64,000 bases of DNA from Streptomyces sp. NRRL F-6676 (GCF_000725625.1 NZ_JOHS01000019.1:1-64000), one strand, 5' to 3'. Counted from the first letter of the stretch, positions 51,429 to 61,177 are shown. The notes: generated by a model not told the origin, from the letters alone. Numbers and translations: made by a program.

Positions 51429-52001
51429 TCAGCGCTCCCCGCCCGGCACCCACAGCACGTCGCCCGTCTCCAGGTTCGCCACGCGGGCCAGGATGAACAG
51501 GAGGTCGGAGAGGCGGTTGAGGTAGGTCGCGGTCAGCGGGTTCATGACCTCGCCGTGCGCCTCCAGCGCCGTCCACGTCGACCGCTCGGCCCGCCGCACC
51601 ACCGTGCACGCCTGATGCAGCAGGGCCGCGCCCGGGGTGCCGCCGGGCAGGATGAAGGAGCGCAGCTTCTCCAGCCGCTCGTTGAACCGGTCGCAGTCCG
51701 CCTCGAGCCGGTCGACGTAGAACTGTTCCACCCGCAGCGGCGGGAACTCGGGGTTCTCCACCACGGGCGTCGACAGATCCGCCCCCACGTCGAACAGGTC
51801 GTTCTGCACGCGGGTGAGGACCCGGACGACGTCCGCATCGAGGCCGCCGAGCGCGATCGCCGTCCCGAGCACCGCGTTCGCCTCGTTGGCGTCCGCGTAC
51901 GCCGAGATCCGGAGATCGGTCTTGGGAACGCGGCTCATGTCACCGAGGTTGGTGGTGCCCTTGTCGCCGGTCCGGGTGTAGATGCGCGTGAGATTGACCA
52001 T
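51429..52001 (-). CDS. cob(I)yrinic acid a,c-diamide adenosyltransferase (PduO type)
   Basis: Adds the adenosyl group from ATP to cobalt(I) corrinoids to make coenzyme B12. The 190-residue protein of the PduO/ATR fold has the ATP motif RIYTRTGDKGTT at the N-terminus, the RRAER helix and the C-terminal LNRLSDLLFILAR. The ATG at 52001 fits the family start; a longer reading from 52040 does not. It lies 13 nt after the permease stop, in the same direction. Confidence 0.93.
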   Translation of the reverse strand: MVNLTRIYTRTGDKGTTNLGDMSRVPKTDLRISAYADANEANAVLGTAIALGGLDADVVRVLTRVQNDLFDVGADLSTPVVENPEFPPLRVEQFYVDRLEADCDRFNERLEKLRSFILPGGTPGAALLHQACTVVRRAERSTWTALEAHGEVMNPLTATYLNRLSDLLFILARVANLETGDVLWVPGGER

Positions 52002-52014
52002 GCGACCAGGGTAG

Positions 52015-52773
52015 TTACGCCCCGGCCGTCCGGAACACATGTGTGCCCGCCGCCACGGCGAGCGCCGCGAAGACGATCGCGACGAGCGTGCCGTGCAGCA
52101 TGTGCGCGGTCGCGTACTGGCCCACGTAGGCGTCCCGGACCGCGTCCACCAGATAGCGGAACGGGACGAGATGCGAGAGCACGTCCAGCCAGGCCGGTGC
52201 CAGGGTCATCGGGAGCATCAGGCCGGAGAGCAGCATCGACGGCATCGACACGGCGTTGATCAGCGGGCCGAACTCCTGCGGTGTGGCGACCTTCATCGCC
52301 ATCGCGTACGACAGCGAGGCCAGTGCGACCGTGAGCAGGGCGACGAACGCGAAGCCGATCAGGACCCCCGCCAGTGGGGCGCGCAGCCCCGTCACCAGCG
52401 CCGCCGCCACCAGCAGTACCGCCTGGACGACGAGGACGGTGGCGTCCCGCAGCACCCGGCCGAGGAGGAGGGCGAGCCGGCTGACCGGTGTCACGCGCAT
52501 CCGCTCCACCACCCCCTGCCCCTTCTCCATGATGACCGCGAACCCCGCGAACAGGGAGCCGAAGAGGCCGAGTTGAAGCAACAGTCCGGGGACGAGCACC
52601 TGCCAGGAGCTGCCCCCGCCACCCAGCGGGAGCCCGGTCAGCAGCGGTCCGAAGAAGAGCAGGTAAAGGAGCGGCGTCAGCACCCCGAACAGCAGCGCGA
52701 AGCGGGAGCGCAGGGACTGGCGCAGAGAGCGGCCGTAGACGAGGGCCGTGTCATGGAGGAGGTGGGCGAGCAT
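52015..52773 (-). CDS. ABC-2 type permease, drug-efflux type
   Basis: A 252-residue membrane protein with six helices, like the DrrB/daunorubicin-resistance permeases (EKGQGVVERMRVTPVSR is the typical loop). It follows the ATPase gene after 19 nt and forms an exporter with it. Substrate unknown. Confidence 0.9.
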   Translation of the reverse strand: MLAHLLHDTALVYGRSLRQSLRSRFALLFGVLTPLLYLLFFGPLLTGLPLGGGGSSWQVLVPGLLLQLGLFGSLFAGFAVIMEKGQGVVERMRVTPVSRLALLLGRVLRDATVLVVQAVLLVAAALVTGLRAPLAGVLIGFAFVALLTVALASLSYAMAMKVATPQEFGPLINAVSMPSMLLSGLMLPMTLAPAWLDVLSHLVPFRYLVDAVRDAYVGQYATAHMLHGTLVAIVFAALAVAAGTHVFRTAGA

Positions 52774-52792
52774 CTCGGCTGTCCTGTCTGTC

Positions 52793-53578
52793 CTATACGG
52801 ATACGGGGTCGGTGCCGGCCGGAGCGGGGCCGCGGCCGGTGAGCGCGAGGAACGTGTCCTGGAGCGTGGCGTCGATCGAGCCGCCGTGCGCCAGCTTCAG
52901 CGCGGCCGGGGTGCCTTCGGCGGCGACGACGCCGTGGTCGACGATGACCAGACGGTCGGCGAGGGCGTCGGCCTCGTCGAGGTAATGGGTGGTCAGGAAG
53001 ACGGTCGTACCGTGCGCGTCGCGCAGCCGGCGGACCAGGTCCCACAGGTCGGCGCGGCTGCCGGGGTCCAGGCCGGCGGTGGGCTCGTCGAGGAAGAGCA
53101 CCCTCGGGCGGTGGGTGAGCGCCATCGCGATGTCCAGGCGGCGCCGCTGACCGCCGGAGAGCGCGCCGCATCTGCGGTCCAGCAGTGCGGTGAGGTCCAG
53201 CTCGTGGGCCAGCTCCTCGGCGCGGCCGGCCGCCTCGGCCTTCGGCAGGCGGTACAGCCGGGCTTGGGTGACCAGTTCCTCCCGCACGGTGATCGCCGGA
53301 TCGACGCCGCCGGACTGGGCGACGTACCCGCACGCCCGCCGCACCCCGGCCGGCTCGCCGGCCAGATCGTGCCCGGCGACGGTGGCCGCGCCGCCGGTGG
53401 GGGCGAGCAGGGTGGTGAGCATGCGCAGGGTCGTGGTCTTGCCTGCCCCGTTCGGGCCGAGGAGACCCAGGATCTCGCCTTCGTGGACGGTCAGGTCGAC
53501 ACCGCGCACGGCGTCCACGGGGCCGCGCTTGGTGGTGAAGGTGCGGGCCAGTCCGGCCGCGCTGATGACAGGTGCCAT
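52793..53578 (-). CDS. ABC transporter ATPase, DrrA-like
   Basis: A 261-residue nucleotide-binding subunit. Walker A GPNGAGKTT, signature ALSGGQRRR, Walker B VLFLDEPTAGLDP, H-loop TTHYLDEAD. The family exports drugs such as anthracyclines. The ATG at 53578 is preceded by a GTGGGG. It is read divergently from the TetR gene, which probably represses this pair. Confidence 0.92.
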   Translation of the reverse strand: MAPVISAAGLARTFTTKRGPVDAVRGVDLTVHEGEILGLLGPNGAGKTTTLRMLTTLLAPTGGAATVAGHDLAGEPAGVRRACGYVAQSGGVDPAITVREELVTQARLYRLPKAEAAGRAEELAHELDLTALLDRRCGALSGGQRRRLDIAMALTHRPRVLFLDEPTAGLDPGSRADLWDLVRRLRDAHGTTVFLTTHYLDEADALADRLVIVDHGVVAAEGTPAALKLAHGGSIDATLQDTFLALTGRGPAPAGTDPVSV

Positions 53579-53607
53579 GCCCCACAGAAAAACAGAGGAA
53601 CTGAAAG

Positions 53608-53624
53608 TTTGCAATGACTCCAAA
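53608..53624. promoter_or_regulatory. possible TetR operator
   Basis: TTTG...CAAA imperfect palindrome of 17 nt in the 81-nt gap between the ABC genes and the TetR gene, in the A+T-rich part where both promoters should be. Confidence 0.4.
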
Positions 53625-53647
53625 ATTTAAGTCCACCCAAGACCGAC

Positions 53648-53653
53648 TAGGAT
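53648..53653 (+). promoter_or_regulatory. -10 box for leaderless tetR
   Basis: TAGGAT ends 6 nt before the ATG at 53660, with no ribosome binding site between. This fits a leaderless transcript. Confidence 0.45.
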
Positions 53654-53659
53654 GCGGGC

Positions 53660-54301
53660 ATGGCTGAGGGACTCAGGGAGCGGAAGAAGCGGCAGACCAG
53701 GCAGTACATCTCGGACGTCGCCACCGGGCTGTTCGTCGAGCGCGGGTTCGACGCGGTGACGGTCGCGGAGGTCGCCGAGGCGGCGGACGTGTCCGTCAAC
53801 ACCGTCTACAACTACTTCCCGGCCAAGGAGGACCTCTTCCTCGACCGCTCCGCCGGGATGGTCGACCGGCTCTCCCGGTGGGTGCGGGGGCGGAGGCGGG
53901 GTGAGTCCGCCGCCTGCGCGGTGCTGCGGGAACTGCGCGAGGAGGTCGAGACGGTCTCGCCCCGGGTCGGGCTGCTCCCCGGGTACGCCGCGTTCACCCG
54001 GGTCATCGAGGAGGCCCCCACCTTGCGGGCCCGGATGTGGGCCCTCGCTCAGGAGGCTCAGGTCGATCTGGAACGGACCCTGCGGGAGGAGACCGGGGCC
54101 GTTGCGGACGACCCGCTGCCGCGGCTGATGGCCGGGCAGATCGCCTGGGCGCACTCGGCCCTCACGGCCGCGGTCGGACGGGAGATGAGGGCCGGCCGGG
54201 ACGTGCGAGAAGTGTCCCGCGAGGCGCTGGCCCTTCTCGACGACATCGAGGAGCTGTTGAGCGAGCGCGTGCTCAACTACGCCGTCCGGGGCATGGAATG
54301 A
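53660..54301 (+). CDS. TetR-family transcriptional regulator
   Basis: A 213-residue repressor with an N-terminal helix-turn-helix (about 25-60: VTVAEVAEAADVSVNTVYNYFPAKEDL) and a helical ligand domain. Being divergent from the drug-type ABC genes, it probably controls them and itself through the shared 81-nt gap. A stop and a hairpin follow. Confidence 0.92.
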   Translation: MAEGLRERKKRQTRQYISDVATGLFVERGFDAVTVAEVAEAADVSVNTVYNYFPAKEDLFLDRSAGMVDRLSRWVRGRRRGESAACAVLRELREEVETVSPRVGLLPGYAAFTRVIEEAPTLRARMWALAQEAQVDLERTLREETGAVADDPLPRLMAGQIAWAHSALTAAVGREMRAGRDVREVSREALALLDDIEELLSERVLNYAVRGME

Positions 54302-54333
54302 CCCGACCCGGTGTGATGTCCGTCAAGTGAGAC

Positions 54334-54358
54334 GTGACCCGCGTTACTTAGCGGTCAC
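54334..54358 (+). terminator. hairpin after tetR gene
   Basis: GTGACC/GGTCAC stem with inner GC/GC, loop GTTACTTA. The region from here to 54653 contains no gene. It should hold the promoter of the STAS gene, but I see no clear pair. Confidence 0.55.
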
Positions 54359-54653
54359 AGACGGGCGAACGGGCGCTAGGGTCCGCCGAGAGGACTGGTG
54401 ACGCGCGTACTGACACCCCGTCCGCGCCCGCCGCCACACCGGCGGGCGCCGGCCGCACGCGGCTCACGCGAATGGCGTACACCGGCACCGTACGCACCTC
54501 GGGGGGATCACCCGCAGGAGTGAATTCGGTATCGGTTCGCCAACAACCAGCAACCGGACCGCCCATCAGGCAGTCAGGAGTTGCATCGGAGTCGCATCAG
54601 ACTTGCACCACCACGGACAACGGAGTTCGACACCGCACTCTCGGGGAGCGCAT

Positions 54654-54977
54654 ATGCACATCAGGGGCGACCACGCCGGGCTGGTCGTCGGGGGCCGCCT
54701 CGACGTCCGGAGCGCGGCGGACGCCCGTACGGTCCTGCACTCGGCCGTCGACGACGGAGTCGGCGACCTGGTGCTCGACCTGTCCGAACTGGACTCCTGG
54801 GACGCCACCGGACTGGGCGTCATCATGGGAGCCCACCGGCGGGCCGGGCGGTGCGGCAGGCGGCTCGTCCTGCGCGGCGTCCCGCCCCAGATGCAGCGGC
54901 TGCTGGTCGCCACCCGGCTGCACCGCATCCTGGCCATCGAGGGCGGCATCGGCGTGGAGTCCCTGCCCCGCGTCTGA
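54654..54977 (+). CDS. STAS-domain anti-sigma factor antagonist
   Basis: A 107-residue STAS protein of the SpoIIAA/RsbV type. The phosphorylation loop reads DSWDATGLG, with Thr at the usual Ser/Thr site; the preceding DLVLDLSELD strand is typical. Such proteins free a sigma factor from its anti-sigma partner in their unphosphorylated form. The ATG at 54654 follows GGGGAG. No partner gene is next to it. Confidence 0.88.
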   Translation: MHIRGDHAGLVVGGRLDVRSAADARTVLHSAVDDGVGDLVLDLSELDSWDATGLGVIMGAHRRAGRCGRRLVLRGVPPQMQRLLVATRLHRILAIEGGIGVESLPRV

Positions 54978-55271
54978 CCACCCGCCCGGGGGCCGGACGC
55001 GCCCGGCGCACGGGGCCGGTTCCGCCCGGCGCACGGCACCGGGCAGGGGCGTACGTCTCGTCGCGAACCGTACGACGCGCCCAATCCTCATGAAGCCGTG
55101 ATGTTGCGGACCGCCCGGTACCCCGACTGTTCCGCGATACTGTGCGAAGGTTTAGGGTTCGGCTGCCCGCCGCCCGTCAGCCCGGGCGGGTACCGGACCA
55201 GAAGCGACAGCGCGGTGTGCGGCAAGGCCGGGAGGGTTTTCGGCACACGACGCTTTTGGGGGCTAGAACCG

Positions 55272-57929
55272 ATGGACCCGAACAACGCCGGATCCGAGGA
55301 GTACGGCCACGACGGTGACGGCCGTGACAGCCGTGGCAGTCGTGACGGCAGTGACGGCCAGGGCCGCACCGCCCGGCGCCCGCCCAGGGACCCCCTCACC
55401 GCCGACTTCGGCCAGCACGCGCCCGCTCCGGCCCGCACCGTCCAGCTCGTCGCGGGCGAGTTCCTGCTCACCGTCAACCCGGTGGACGGCAGCGAGATCG
55501 AGAGCCGCCCGCCGCGGGAACGCCCCGGACATCCCGGGAGCCCCGGACACCCCGGGCGGCCCGCGAAGTACAGCGCCGCCCGCCGCGCCGAGCGCGAGCG
55601 CGCCGCCCGGCCGCCCGTGCCGCCGGGCCCCACGCTCCCGGACTCCGGGCTGCTCCAGCGCGAGGACGTGCACGACCGGCTCGTCGGGCTGCTGGCCCGC
55701 GGCCGCTCCGTCCGCCTCGTCGGGGCCCCGGGCTCCGGCCGCACCGTCCTGCTGGACGCGGTCGCCGGGGACTGCGCCGGCCTCGCCCCCGACGGCGTCG
55801 TCCGCCTCTGCGGCCACCGGCGCACCGCCGAGGAACTGCTGGACGACCTGTACCACGCCGTGTACGACGCCCCCGAGTACCGCCCGGACCGCGACGAACT
55901 GCGCGAGGCCCTCGCCGAGATCGGCGCCGTCGTCCTCCTCGACGACCTTCAGTTCGGCGGCGCCGCCCTCGACGACCTCCTCGACGCCACCCCCGAGTGC
56001 GCCTACCTGTGCGCCGTCACGCCCGACGTGCCGGCGCCTTCCGCCGAAGCCGCCTTCGAGGACGTCGAACTGGGCGGGCTGGACCGCGCCGGCTGCGTCG
56101 AACTCCTCGAGCGGGCCGTCGGACGCGTCCTCACCGAGGAGGAGTCCAACTGGGCCGGCGACCTCCTCTTCGAGTCCGAGGGGCTCCCGCTGCGCTTCAA
56201 GCAGGCCGGGGCGCTGCTGCGGCAGCGGGACCGGCTGCGCCTGGAGGCCGAGGCGTTCGACGAGTACGGCGTCTTCGAGGACGCCAAGGCCGGGGCCGCC
56301 GCCGTCCAGGACACCGCGCCCGAGCCGGGCACCGGCGACGAGGAGCCGCTGCCCCCGCTCGCCGAGGCCGCGGCGGCCGCCCCGCTGCTCGCCTCCCGGC
56401 TGAGCCGGTCGGCCCGCGAGACCCTGCATTTCGCGGTCGCGCTCGACGGCGAGGTCCCGCACCTCACCCACCTCCCCGCGCTCGTCGACGACACCCACGC
56501 GGACGCCGCCCTCGCCGAGCTGGCCGGCTGCGCGCTGGTCACCCCGGTCGGCGCCCGCTACCGGCTCGCCGCCGGGGTCCTGGAGCAGCTGGTGGCCGCC
56601 GGGTACGGCACGGCGGCCGAGGAGCACCTGCTGACCGCCGCCCGGCACTACGCCTGGTGGGCCGGGCACCCCTCGGTCACGCCCGAGCGGGTCTCGGCCG
56701 AGGCCGACGCCGTGCTGGCCGCGCTCACCGCGCTGGTGCCGCTCACCACGCCGGTGGACGAGGATGCCGAGGAGCCGGAGGCCGACGCGGAGGCGGAGCG
56801 CCCCGTCGCCGTGCGGCTCGCCCGGCAGGCCGCGCCCGCGTTCGCCGCGGGTCTGCGGTGGAGCGCCTGGGAGCGGGCGCTGCGGGCGGGCGCGGAGGCC
56901 TCGCGGCTCGCGGGGGAGGTGGCCGACCAGGCGTACTTCCACCATGAGCTGGGCGTCCTCGCGCTCTGCGAGGGCCAGTTGGACCGGGCGCGGGCCGAGC
57001 TGGAGACGTCCGTCGGGCTGCGCGGTGCGGTCGCCGACCGGCGGGGGACCGTCGCGGGACGGCGGGCACTGGCGCTCGTCGACGACCGGGCGGGGACGGC
57101 GCCGGGGGCGGCGCTCGTGCTCGCCTCCGACTTCGGCGCCGTCGAGTCGGCGGGGGAGGAGCCCGCGGTGGGGGGTTCCCCGGCCGCGTGGCCTCCGGTG
57201 GGGGACACCGCGACGCTGGTGTCGTACCGGGAGGTGGCGGCGCTGCCGCCGGGGGCGGGTGCGGGTGCGGGTGCCGTCGGTGGTGCCGCTGTCGACGGGC
57301 GCCGGCGGGGCGGGCTCCGCGGGGTGGCACGCGGTACCCGGCGCAACCTGGTCGCCACCGGGGCGGGGGCGCTGCTCGTGGCCGTGCTCGGCACGGTGGT
57401 GACGCTGGGGGCGACCTCCGACAACAACCACAACGAGAACGCGCCCTCCGAGCGGATCGGGGTCGATCCGTCGATCGGCCAGGACAGCGGGGACGACAGC
57501 CTGGGCGGGGACACGGCGAAGAAGGACGGCGGTGGGAAGGGTGAGGCGGGGGCCGGGGTGAAGGCGGCGACGCCGTCGGATCCCGGGCCGGACGGGACGT
57601 ACGGCACGGCCGACGATCCGTCGCCGTCGGCGTCGTCCTCCGCGTCGGCGTCGGCTTCGCGGTCGTCGTCGACGGGGAAGGGCGACGGCGGGGGCGGGAA
57701 GGGGCACGGGGGTGGGGACAAGCCCTCCTCGAAGCCGCCGGCCTCGCCGTCGAAGTCGTCGTCGGGGACGCCGTCGTCCTCCGGGACGCCGTCGGGCGGG
57801 TCGCAGTCGCCGTCGGAGTCGGCCTCCGAGGACCCGTCCACGACCAACTCGGCGTCCTCGTCGTCCAGTGCGACGGTGACGAGCAGTGCGCCGGAGCCGG
57901 GTTCGTCGGGCGCGACCCCGACGATCTGA
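55272..57929 (+). CDS. membrane-anchored P-loop ATPase-like protein with Ser/Pro tail
   Basis: An 885-residue protein. A low-complexity N-terminus (1-135) precedes a P-loop unit: Walker A VGAPGSGRTV (around residue 150) and Walker B AVVLLDDLQF. A helical repeat region (about 380-620) resembles the regulatory half of STAND proteins. One transmembrane helix follows near residue 700 (VATGAGALLVAVLGTVVTLGA). The tail of ~170 residues is Ser/Pro/Gly/Lys-rich and probably outside the cell. The ATG at 55272 was chosen because it starts the conserved-looking reading. Specific function unknown; signalling is inferred from the layout. Confidence 0.75.
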   Translation: MDPNNAGSEEYGHDGDGRDSRGSRDGSDGQGRTARRPPRDPLTADFGQHAPAPARTVQLVAGEFLLTVNPVDGSEIESRPPRERPGHPGSPGHPGRPAKYSAARRAERERAARPPVPPGPTLPDSGLLQREDVHDRLVGLLARGRSVRLVGAPGSGRTVLLDAVAGDCAGLAPDGVVRLCGHRRTAEELLDDLYHAVYDAPEYRPDRDELREALAEIGAVVLLDDLQFGGAALDDLLDATPECAYLCAVTPDVPAPSAEAAFEDVELGGLDRAGCVELLERAVGRVLTEEESNWAGDLLFESEGLPLRFKQAGALLRQRDRLRLEAEAFDEYGVFEDAKAGAAAVQDTAPEPGTGDEEPLPPLAEAAAAAPLLASRLSRSARETLHFAVALDGEVPHLTHLPALVDDTHADAALAELAGCALVTPVGARYRLAAGVLEQLVAAGYGTAAEEHLLTAARHYAWWAGHPSVTPERVSAEADAVLAALTALVPLTTPVDEDAEEPEADAEAERPVAVRLARQAAPAFAAGLRWSAWERALRAGAEASRLAGEVADQAYFHHELGVLALCEGQLDRARAELETSVGLRGAVADRRGTVAGRRALALVDDRAGTAPGAALVLASDFGAVESAGEEPAVGGSPAAWPPVGDTATLVSYREVAALPPGAGAGAGAVGGAAVDGRRRGGLRGVARGTRRNLVATGAGALLVAVLGTVVTLGATSDNNHNENAPSERIGVDPSIGQDSGDDSLGGDTAKKDGGGKGEAGAGVKAATPSDPGPDGTYGTADDPSPSASSSASASASRSSSTGKGDGGGGKGHGGGDKPSSKPPASPSKSSSGTPSSSGTPSGGSQSPSESASEDPSTTNSASSSSSATVTSSAPEPGSSGATPTI

Positions 57930-57959
57930 CGCCGGGTGCGGCGGGGCGTTTTCTTCGCC

Positions 57960-58110
57960 CCCGCCGCCCCTACCCGTCCCGTCCCCAGGGGCTCCGCCCC
58001 TTCAACCCCGAGAGGGGGGAGGGGGGTCGGTGGATGCGTGGGTGCAGGCGCGTCGTGGTTGCTCGCGCAGTTCCCCGCGCCCCTTTGGGGGGGGCGGGGT
58101 TCAGGTGGCC
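57960..58110. repeat. G+C-rich dispersed intergenic element, copy 1
   Basis: CCGCCGCCCCTACCCGTCCCG, GGGGCTCCGCCCCTTC and GCTCGCGCAGTTCCCCGCGCCCCT occur in one block between the ATPase gene and nucS. These strings recur in many Streptomyces intergenic regions. A second version lies at 63620-63750. Confidence 0.7.
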
Positions 58111-58117
58111 GTCGGGC

Positions 58118-58789
58118 TCAGAACAGGCGGAGTTTGTCGTCCTCGATGCCGCGGAGGGCGTCGTAGTCCAGGATGTGGCAGCCGATGCCGCGGTCCGCCG
58201 CCAGCACCCGCGCCTGTGGCTTGATCTCCTGCGCCGCGAACACCCCGCGCACCGGCGCCAGATGAGGATCCCGGTTCAGCAGATCCAGGTACCGCGTCAA
58301 CTGCTCGACCCCGTCGATCTCCCCCCGCCGCTTGATCTCCACGGCGACGGTCCCCCCGTCGCCGTCCCGGCACAGGATGTCCACCGGCCCGATCGCCGTC
58401 ATGTACTCGCGCCGGATGAGCGTGTAACCGTCCCCCAGCGTCTCGATCCGGTCCGCGAGCAGTTCCTGAAGGTGTGCTTCCACGCCGTCCTTGATCAGCC
58501 CGGGGTCCACCCCGAGTTCGTGCGAGGAGTCGTGGAGGATCTCCTCCATCGTGATGATGAGCTTCTCGCCCGCCTTGTTCACGACGGTCCACACCCCCGC
58601 CTCCTCACCGCTGCCCTCCTTGAGGGTGCAGGGCGGAGACATCCAGTTCAGAGGCTTGTAGGCCCGGTCGTCCGCATGGATCGACACGCTGCCGTCGGCC
58701 TTCACGAGGATCAGACGGGGCGCCGAGGGAAGGTGGGCGGTGAGCCGGCCCGCGTAGTCGACGGAGCACCGGGCGATGACGAGACGCAT
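58118..58789 (-). CDS. nucS: mismatch-specific endonuclease NucS/EndoMS
   Basis: Cuts double-stranded DNA at certain mismatches and carries the non-canonical mismatch repair of actinobacteria, which lack MutS/MutL. The 223-residue protein has an N-terminal DNA-binding beta domain and a C-terminal RecB-like nuclease with GPVDILCRD...VAVEIKRRG. The end, DDKLRLF, resembles a sliding-clamp binding motif. The ATG at 58789 was preferred over 58798 by family length. Confidence 0.96.
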   Translation of the reverse strand: MRLVIARCSVDYAGRLTAHLPSAPRLILVKADGSVSIHADDRAYKPLNWMSPPCTLKEGSGEEAGVWTVVNKAGEKLIITMEEILHDSSHELGVDPGLIKDGVEAHLQELLADRIETLGDGYTLIRREYMTAIGPVDILCRDGDGGTVAVEIKRRGEIDGVEQLTRYLDLLNRDPHLAPVRGVFAAQEIKPQARVLAADRGIGCHILDYDALRGIEDDKLRLF

Positions 58790-59088
58790 GGTGCGCAACG
58801 CTACTCGACGCGCCCGCCCCCGCGCGATCCGACCATGCCTGCGGACTATTCGCGCACGTCGGCGCGGTTCTTGTCGTCTTCAACCGCCTTGCTGACGCTT
58901 CCTGTTCGCGGATGGCCGATTGTGTTCCCACCGGGGGGCGGCCGTATCCCCGTTTTCCTGGTGCGGCCACGTTTGGTTGCATACCGTAGAAACAGGAGGT
59001 CGCGGGCCATGTACGCAGCGTGTTGACGCCCCGGCCTCTCCGCCCTGTCCGTCGGCCCCCGCGCACCGGGGGTGTGAGAGGAGAACCC

Positions 59089-59481
59089 ATGTCGCTCGAC
59101 GTCTCACCGGCCCTACTCGAAAAGGCCGAGCGAGGCGAGGTCGACGAAGCGGAATTCGTCGACTGCGTCCGGACCTCCCTGCCCTTCGCATGGGAGATGA
59201 TCAGCTCCCTGGTGGCCCAGCTCAAGGTGGACGGCGGCTCGTTCGCCGACAACCAGACGCCGCCGCCGGACGAGCACGCGCGGGGCGAGCTGCTGCGCGC
59301 GCTCGCCAGTGACGCGATACGCGGCGCATTGCAGCGCCACTTCGGAGTGCGACTGGCCTTCCAGAACTGCCACCGGGTGGCGGTGTTCCCGCTGGACTCC
59401 TCGGTGGACGACACGCTGGCCCGTTTCACCTCGGTCCGCAGCCAGTTGCTCAACCAGTCCCCGGAACTCCGGGACTGCTGA
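59089..59481 (+). CDS. conserved actinobacterial hypothetical protein
   Basis: A 130-residue acidic protein. The N-terminal 70 residues look helical (SPALLEKAERGEVDEAEFVD; LVAQLKVDG) and the rest alpha/beta. It starts at ATG 59089 after GAGAGGAG. I recall the same neighbour of nucS in S. coelicolor (SCO5389 family). Function unknown. The 299-nt gap with nucS probably contains both divergent promoters. Confidence 0.8.
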   Translation: MSLDVSPALLEKAERGEVDEAEFVDCVRTSLPFAWEMISSLVAQLKVDGGSFADNQTPPPDEHARGELLRALASDAIRGALQRHFGVRLAFQNCHRVAVFPLDSSVDDTLARFTSVRSQLLNQSPELRDC

Positions 59482-59612
59482 GCGGGTATGACGCGGTACG
59501 GCCTGCCGCCCCGGGCGCGGAGGGAGCGTATGCGGGGGGAGAGATCCCCGCTCCTCCCGCGACGGAGCGGCGGGCACCCCGGCGGACCGGGAGGCGGCTG
59601 CCCCGGCGGCGG

Positions 59613-60641
59613 CTACCCCAGCCGCGGAAGCACCTCCGCGCCCAGCCGCCGTACGTTCTCCTCGGTGGCCGCGAGGTCGCCCGAACCCTCCACGAGCAGC
59701 GCGAAGCGGGTGATGCCGGTCCGTTCCGACGTCGCCGCCAGCCGGTCGGCGCACCGCCGCGGCGTGCCCACCGGGTGCAGCTCGCACAGCAGTTCCGTGT
59801 ACGCCAGCGGGTCCCGCATCGCGCGCACCCGGCCGTCCACCGTGACATGCGCCCCGAGACCCTGCCGCAGCCAGCCGGGCATCGCCTTGGTGAGCGTCTC
59901 CACCGCGTCGCCGTCGCGGTCGGCGAGCTGGCAGACACCGGCCGAGACATGGCCGGCCCCCGCGATCACGTCCCCGGGAACACCGGCGGCCCGTGCGTGG
60001 CGCTGCCACAGGGAGACCATCGCGGCCTTGTCCTCGTCCCCGCAGTGCATCCCGAGCAGCATCGGCAGCCCGCGCTCGGCGGCGAGCCGGACACCTGCGG
60101 GGGAGGTGCATGCCACGACCACCTCCGGCCCCGGGTCCTCGGTGAGCGACTCCGAGGGGCGCGGCACGACGGGGACCTCACGGAAGGTGAATTGTTCCCC
60201 CGAGGCGGCGACGGCGGGTTCCGTCAGCCAGCGCACCAGCAGATCGAGTGATTCCGGGAACCCCTTCTCGTACGCCTCCAGACCGGCGCCGAAGACCTCC
60301 AGGTCCACCCAGGGACCGCCGCGGCCCACCCCGAGGGTGAATCTGCCGCCCGAGGTGAGATGCAGCAGCGCGGCCTGTTCGCCGAGCGCCACGGGGTGCG
60401 CGGTGGGCAGCACGCTGACCGCCGTGCCGACCCGGAGGCGGCGGGTGCGGCCGAGCAGCAGCGCGGCCAGGGTGACGGCCGACGGGCACGTCCCGTACGG
60501 CACGAAGTGGTGCTCGGCCAGCCAGACCGCGTCGAGCCCCGCCTCCTCGGCGACCTCCGCCGTCCGTACGGCCCGGTGCAGCGCCTCCCCGGGGCCCTGG
60601 CCCGGGAACTGGGCCGCGAGTACAAAACTTCCGACATGCAT
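59613..60641 (-). CDS. LLM-class flavin-dependent oxidoreductase
   Basis: A 342-residue member of the luciferase-like monooxygenase family. The barrel start (GEALHRAVRTAEVAEEAGLDAVWLAEHHF), GTAVSVLPTAHPVALGEQAA and FTLGVGRGG match the FMN or F420 binding pattern of this group. Substrate unknown. The ATG at 60641 follows GGAAG. Confidence 0.9.
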   Translation of the reverse strand: MHVGSFVLAAQFPGQGPGEALHRAVRTAEVAEEAGLDAVWLAEHHFVPYGTCPSAVTLAALLLGRTRRLRVGTAVSVLPTAHPVALGEQAALLHLTSGGRFTLGVGRGGPWVDLEVFGAGLEAYEKGFPESLDLLVRWLTEPAVAASGEQFTFREVPVVPRPSESLTEDPGPEVVVACTSPAGVRLAAERGLPMLLGMHCGDEDKAAMVSLWQRHARAAGVPGDVIAGAGHVSAGVCQLADRDGDAVETLTKAMPGWLRQGLGAHVTVDGRVRAMRDPLAYTELLCELHPVGTPRRCADRLAATSERTGITRFALLVEGSGDLAATEENVRRLGAEVLPRLG

Positions 60642-60844
60642 GGTGCTTCCTGCTTCCTTGGCTCCGACGTGGAGCTCCCCCGCAGGGCATAACTGCCTGA
60701 CATGTGCCGAAGTCACGGCTTGGCGGCGCAATTTGCGGATTGTCTTCTCAATGGGCCGTTCGGCCTCCCCGTCGGCCTCTCAAAGGGCTGCCCGGCGCCG
60801 CGTAACCTGGATCGGACCCCGTACCCGGACCCGTGAGGTGTGCT

Positions 60845-61177
60845 GTGTCCCCGCGTCGCAACCGACCCAAGGGCGGCGGCTCGTCCGGCCGGAGCGCCGA
60901 GGAGGACGCGCCCGGCCGCTACGGCGGCTGGCACTCCACCGAGAGCTGGCAGGGCGAGGAGTGGATCGTGCGCCATGTCGCGGGCGCCTCGGCCCAGGGC
61001 AAGACCTACCGCTGCCCCGGTTGCGACCAGCTCATTCCCTCCGGCGTCCCGCACGTCGTGGCCTGGCCCGACCACGCGGGCGTCGACGACCGCCGGCACT
61101 GGCACAAGGCGTGCTGGAACGCGCGGGACCGCCGCACCACGCGGGTGCAGCGGTCCCGTAACGCGCCCAGGTTCTGA
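60845..61177 (+). CDS. small zinc-ribbon-like protein
   Basis: A 110-residue, basic protein. The central part reads YRCPGCDQLIPSG...HVVAW...RRHWHKACWN: a CxxC pair followed by His and Cys residues that would bind one zinc, like a reduced HNH or zinc-ribbon fold. The ends are Arg-rich. Start GTG at 60845. It has wide homologues in Streptomyces but no known role. Confidence 0.8.
   Translation: MSPRRNRPKGGGSSGRSAEEDAPGRYGGWHSTESWQGEEWIVRHVAGASAQGKTYRCPGCDQLIPSGVPHVVAWPDHAGVDDRRHWHKACWNARDRRTTRVQRSRNAPRF

Noticed and set aside
55263..57707. 814-codon antisense frame over the P-loop gene
   Set aside because: Shadow frame; no ribosome site or motif.
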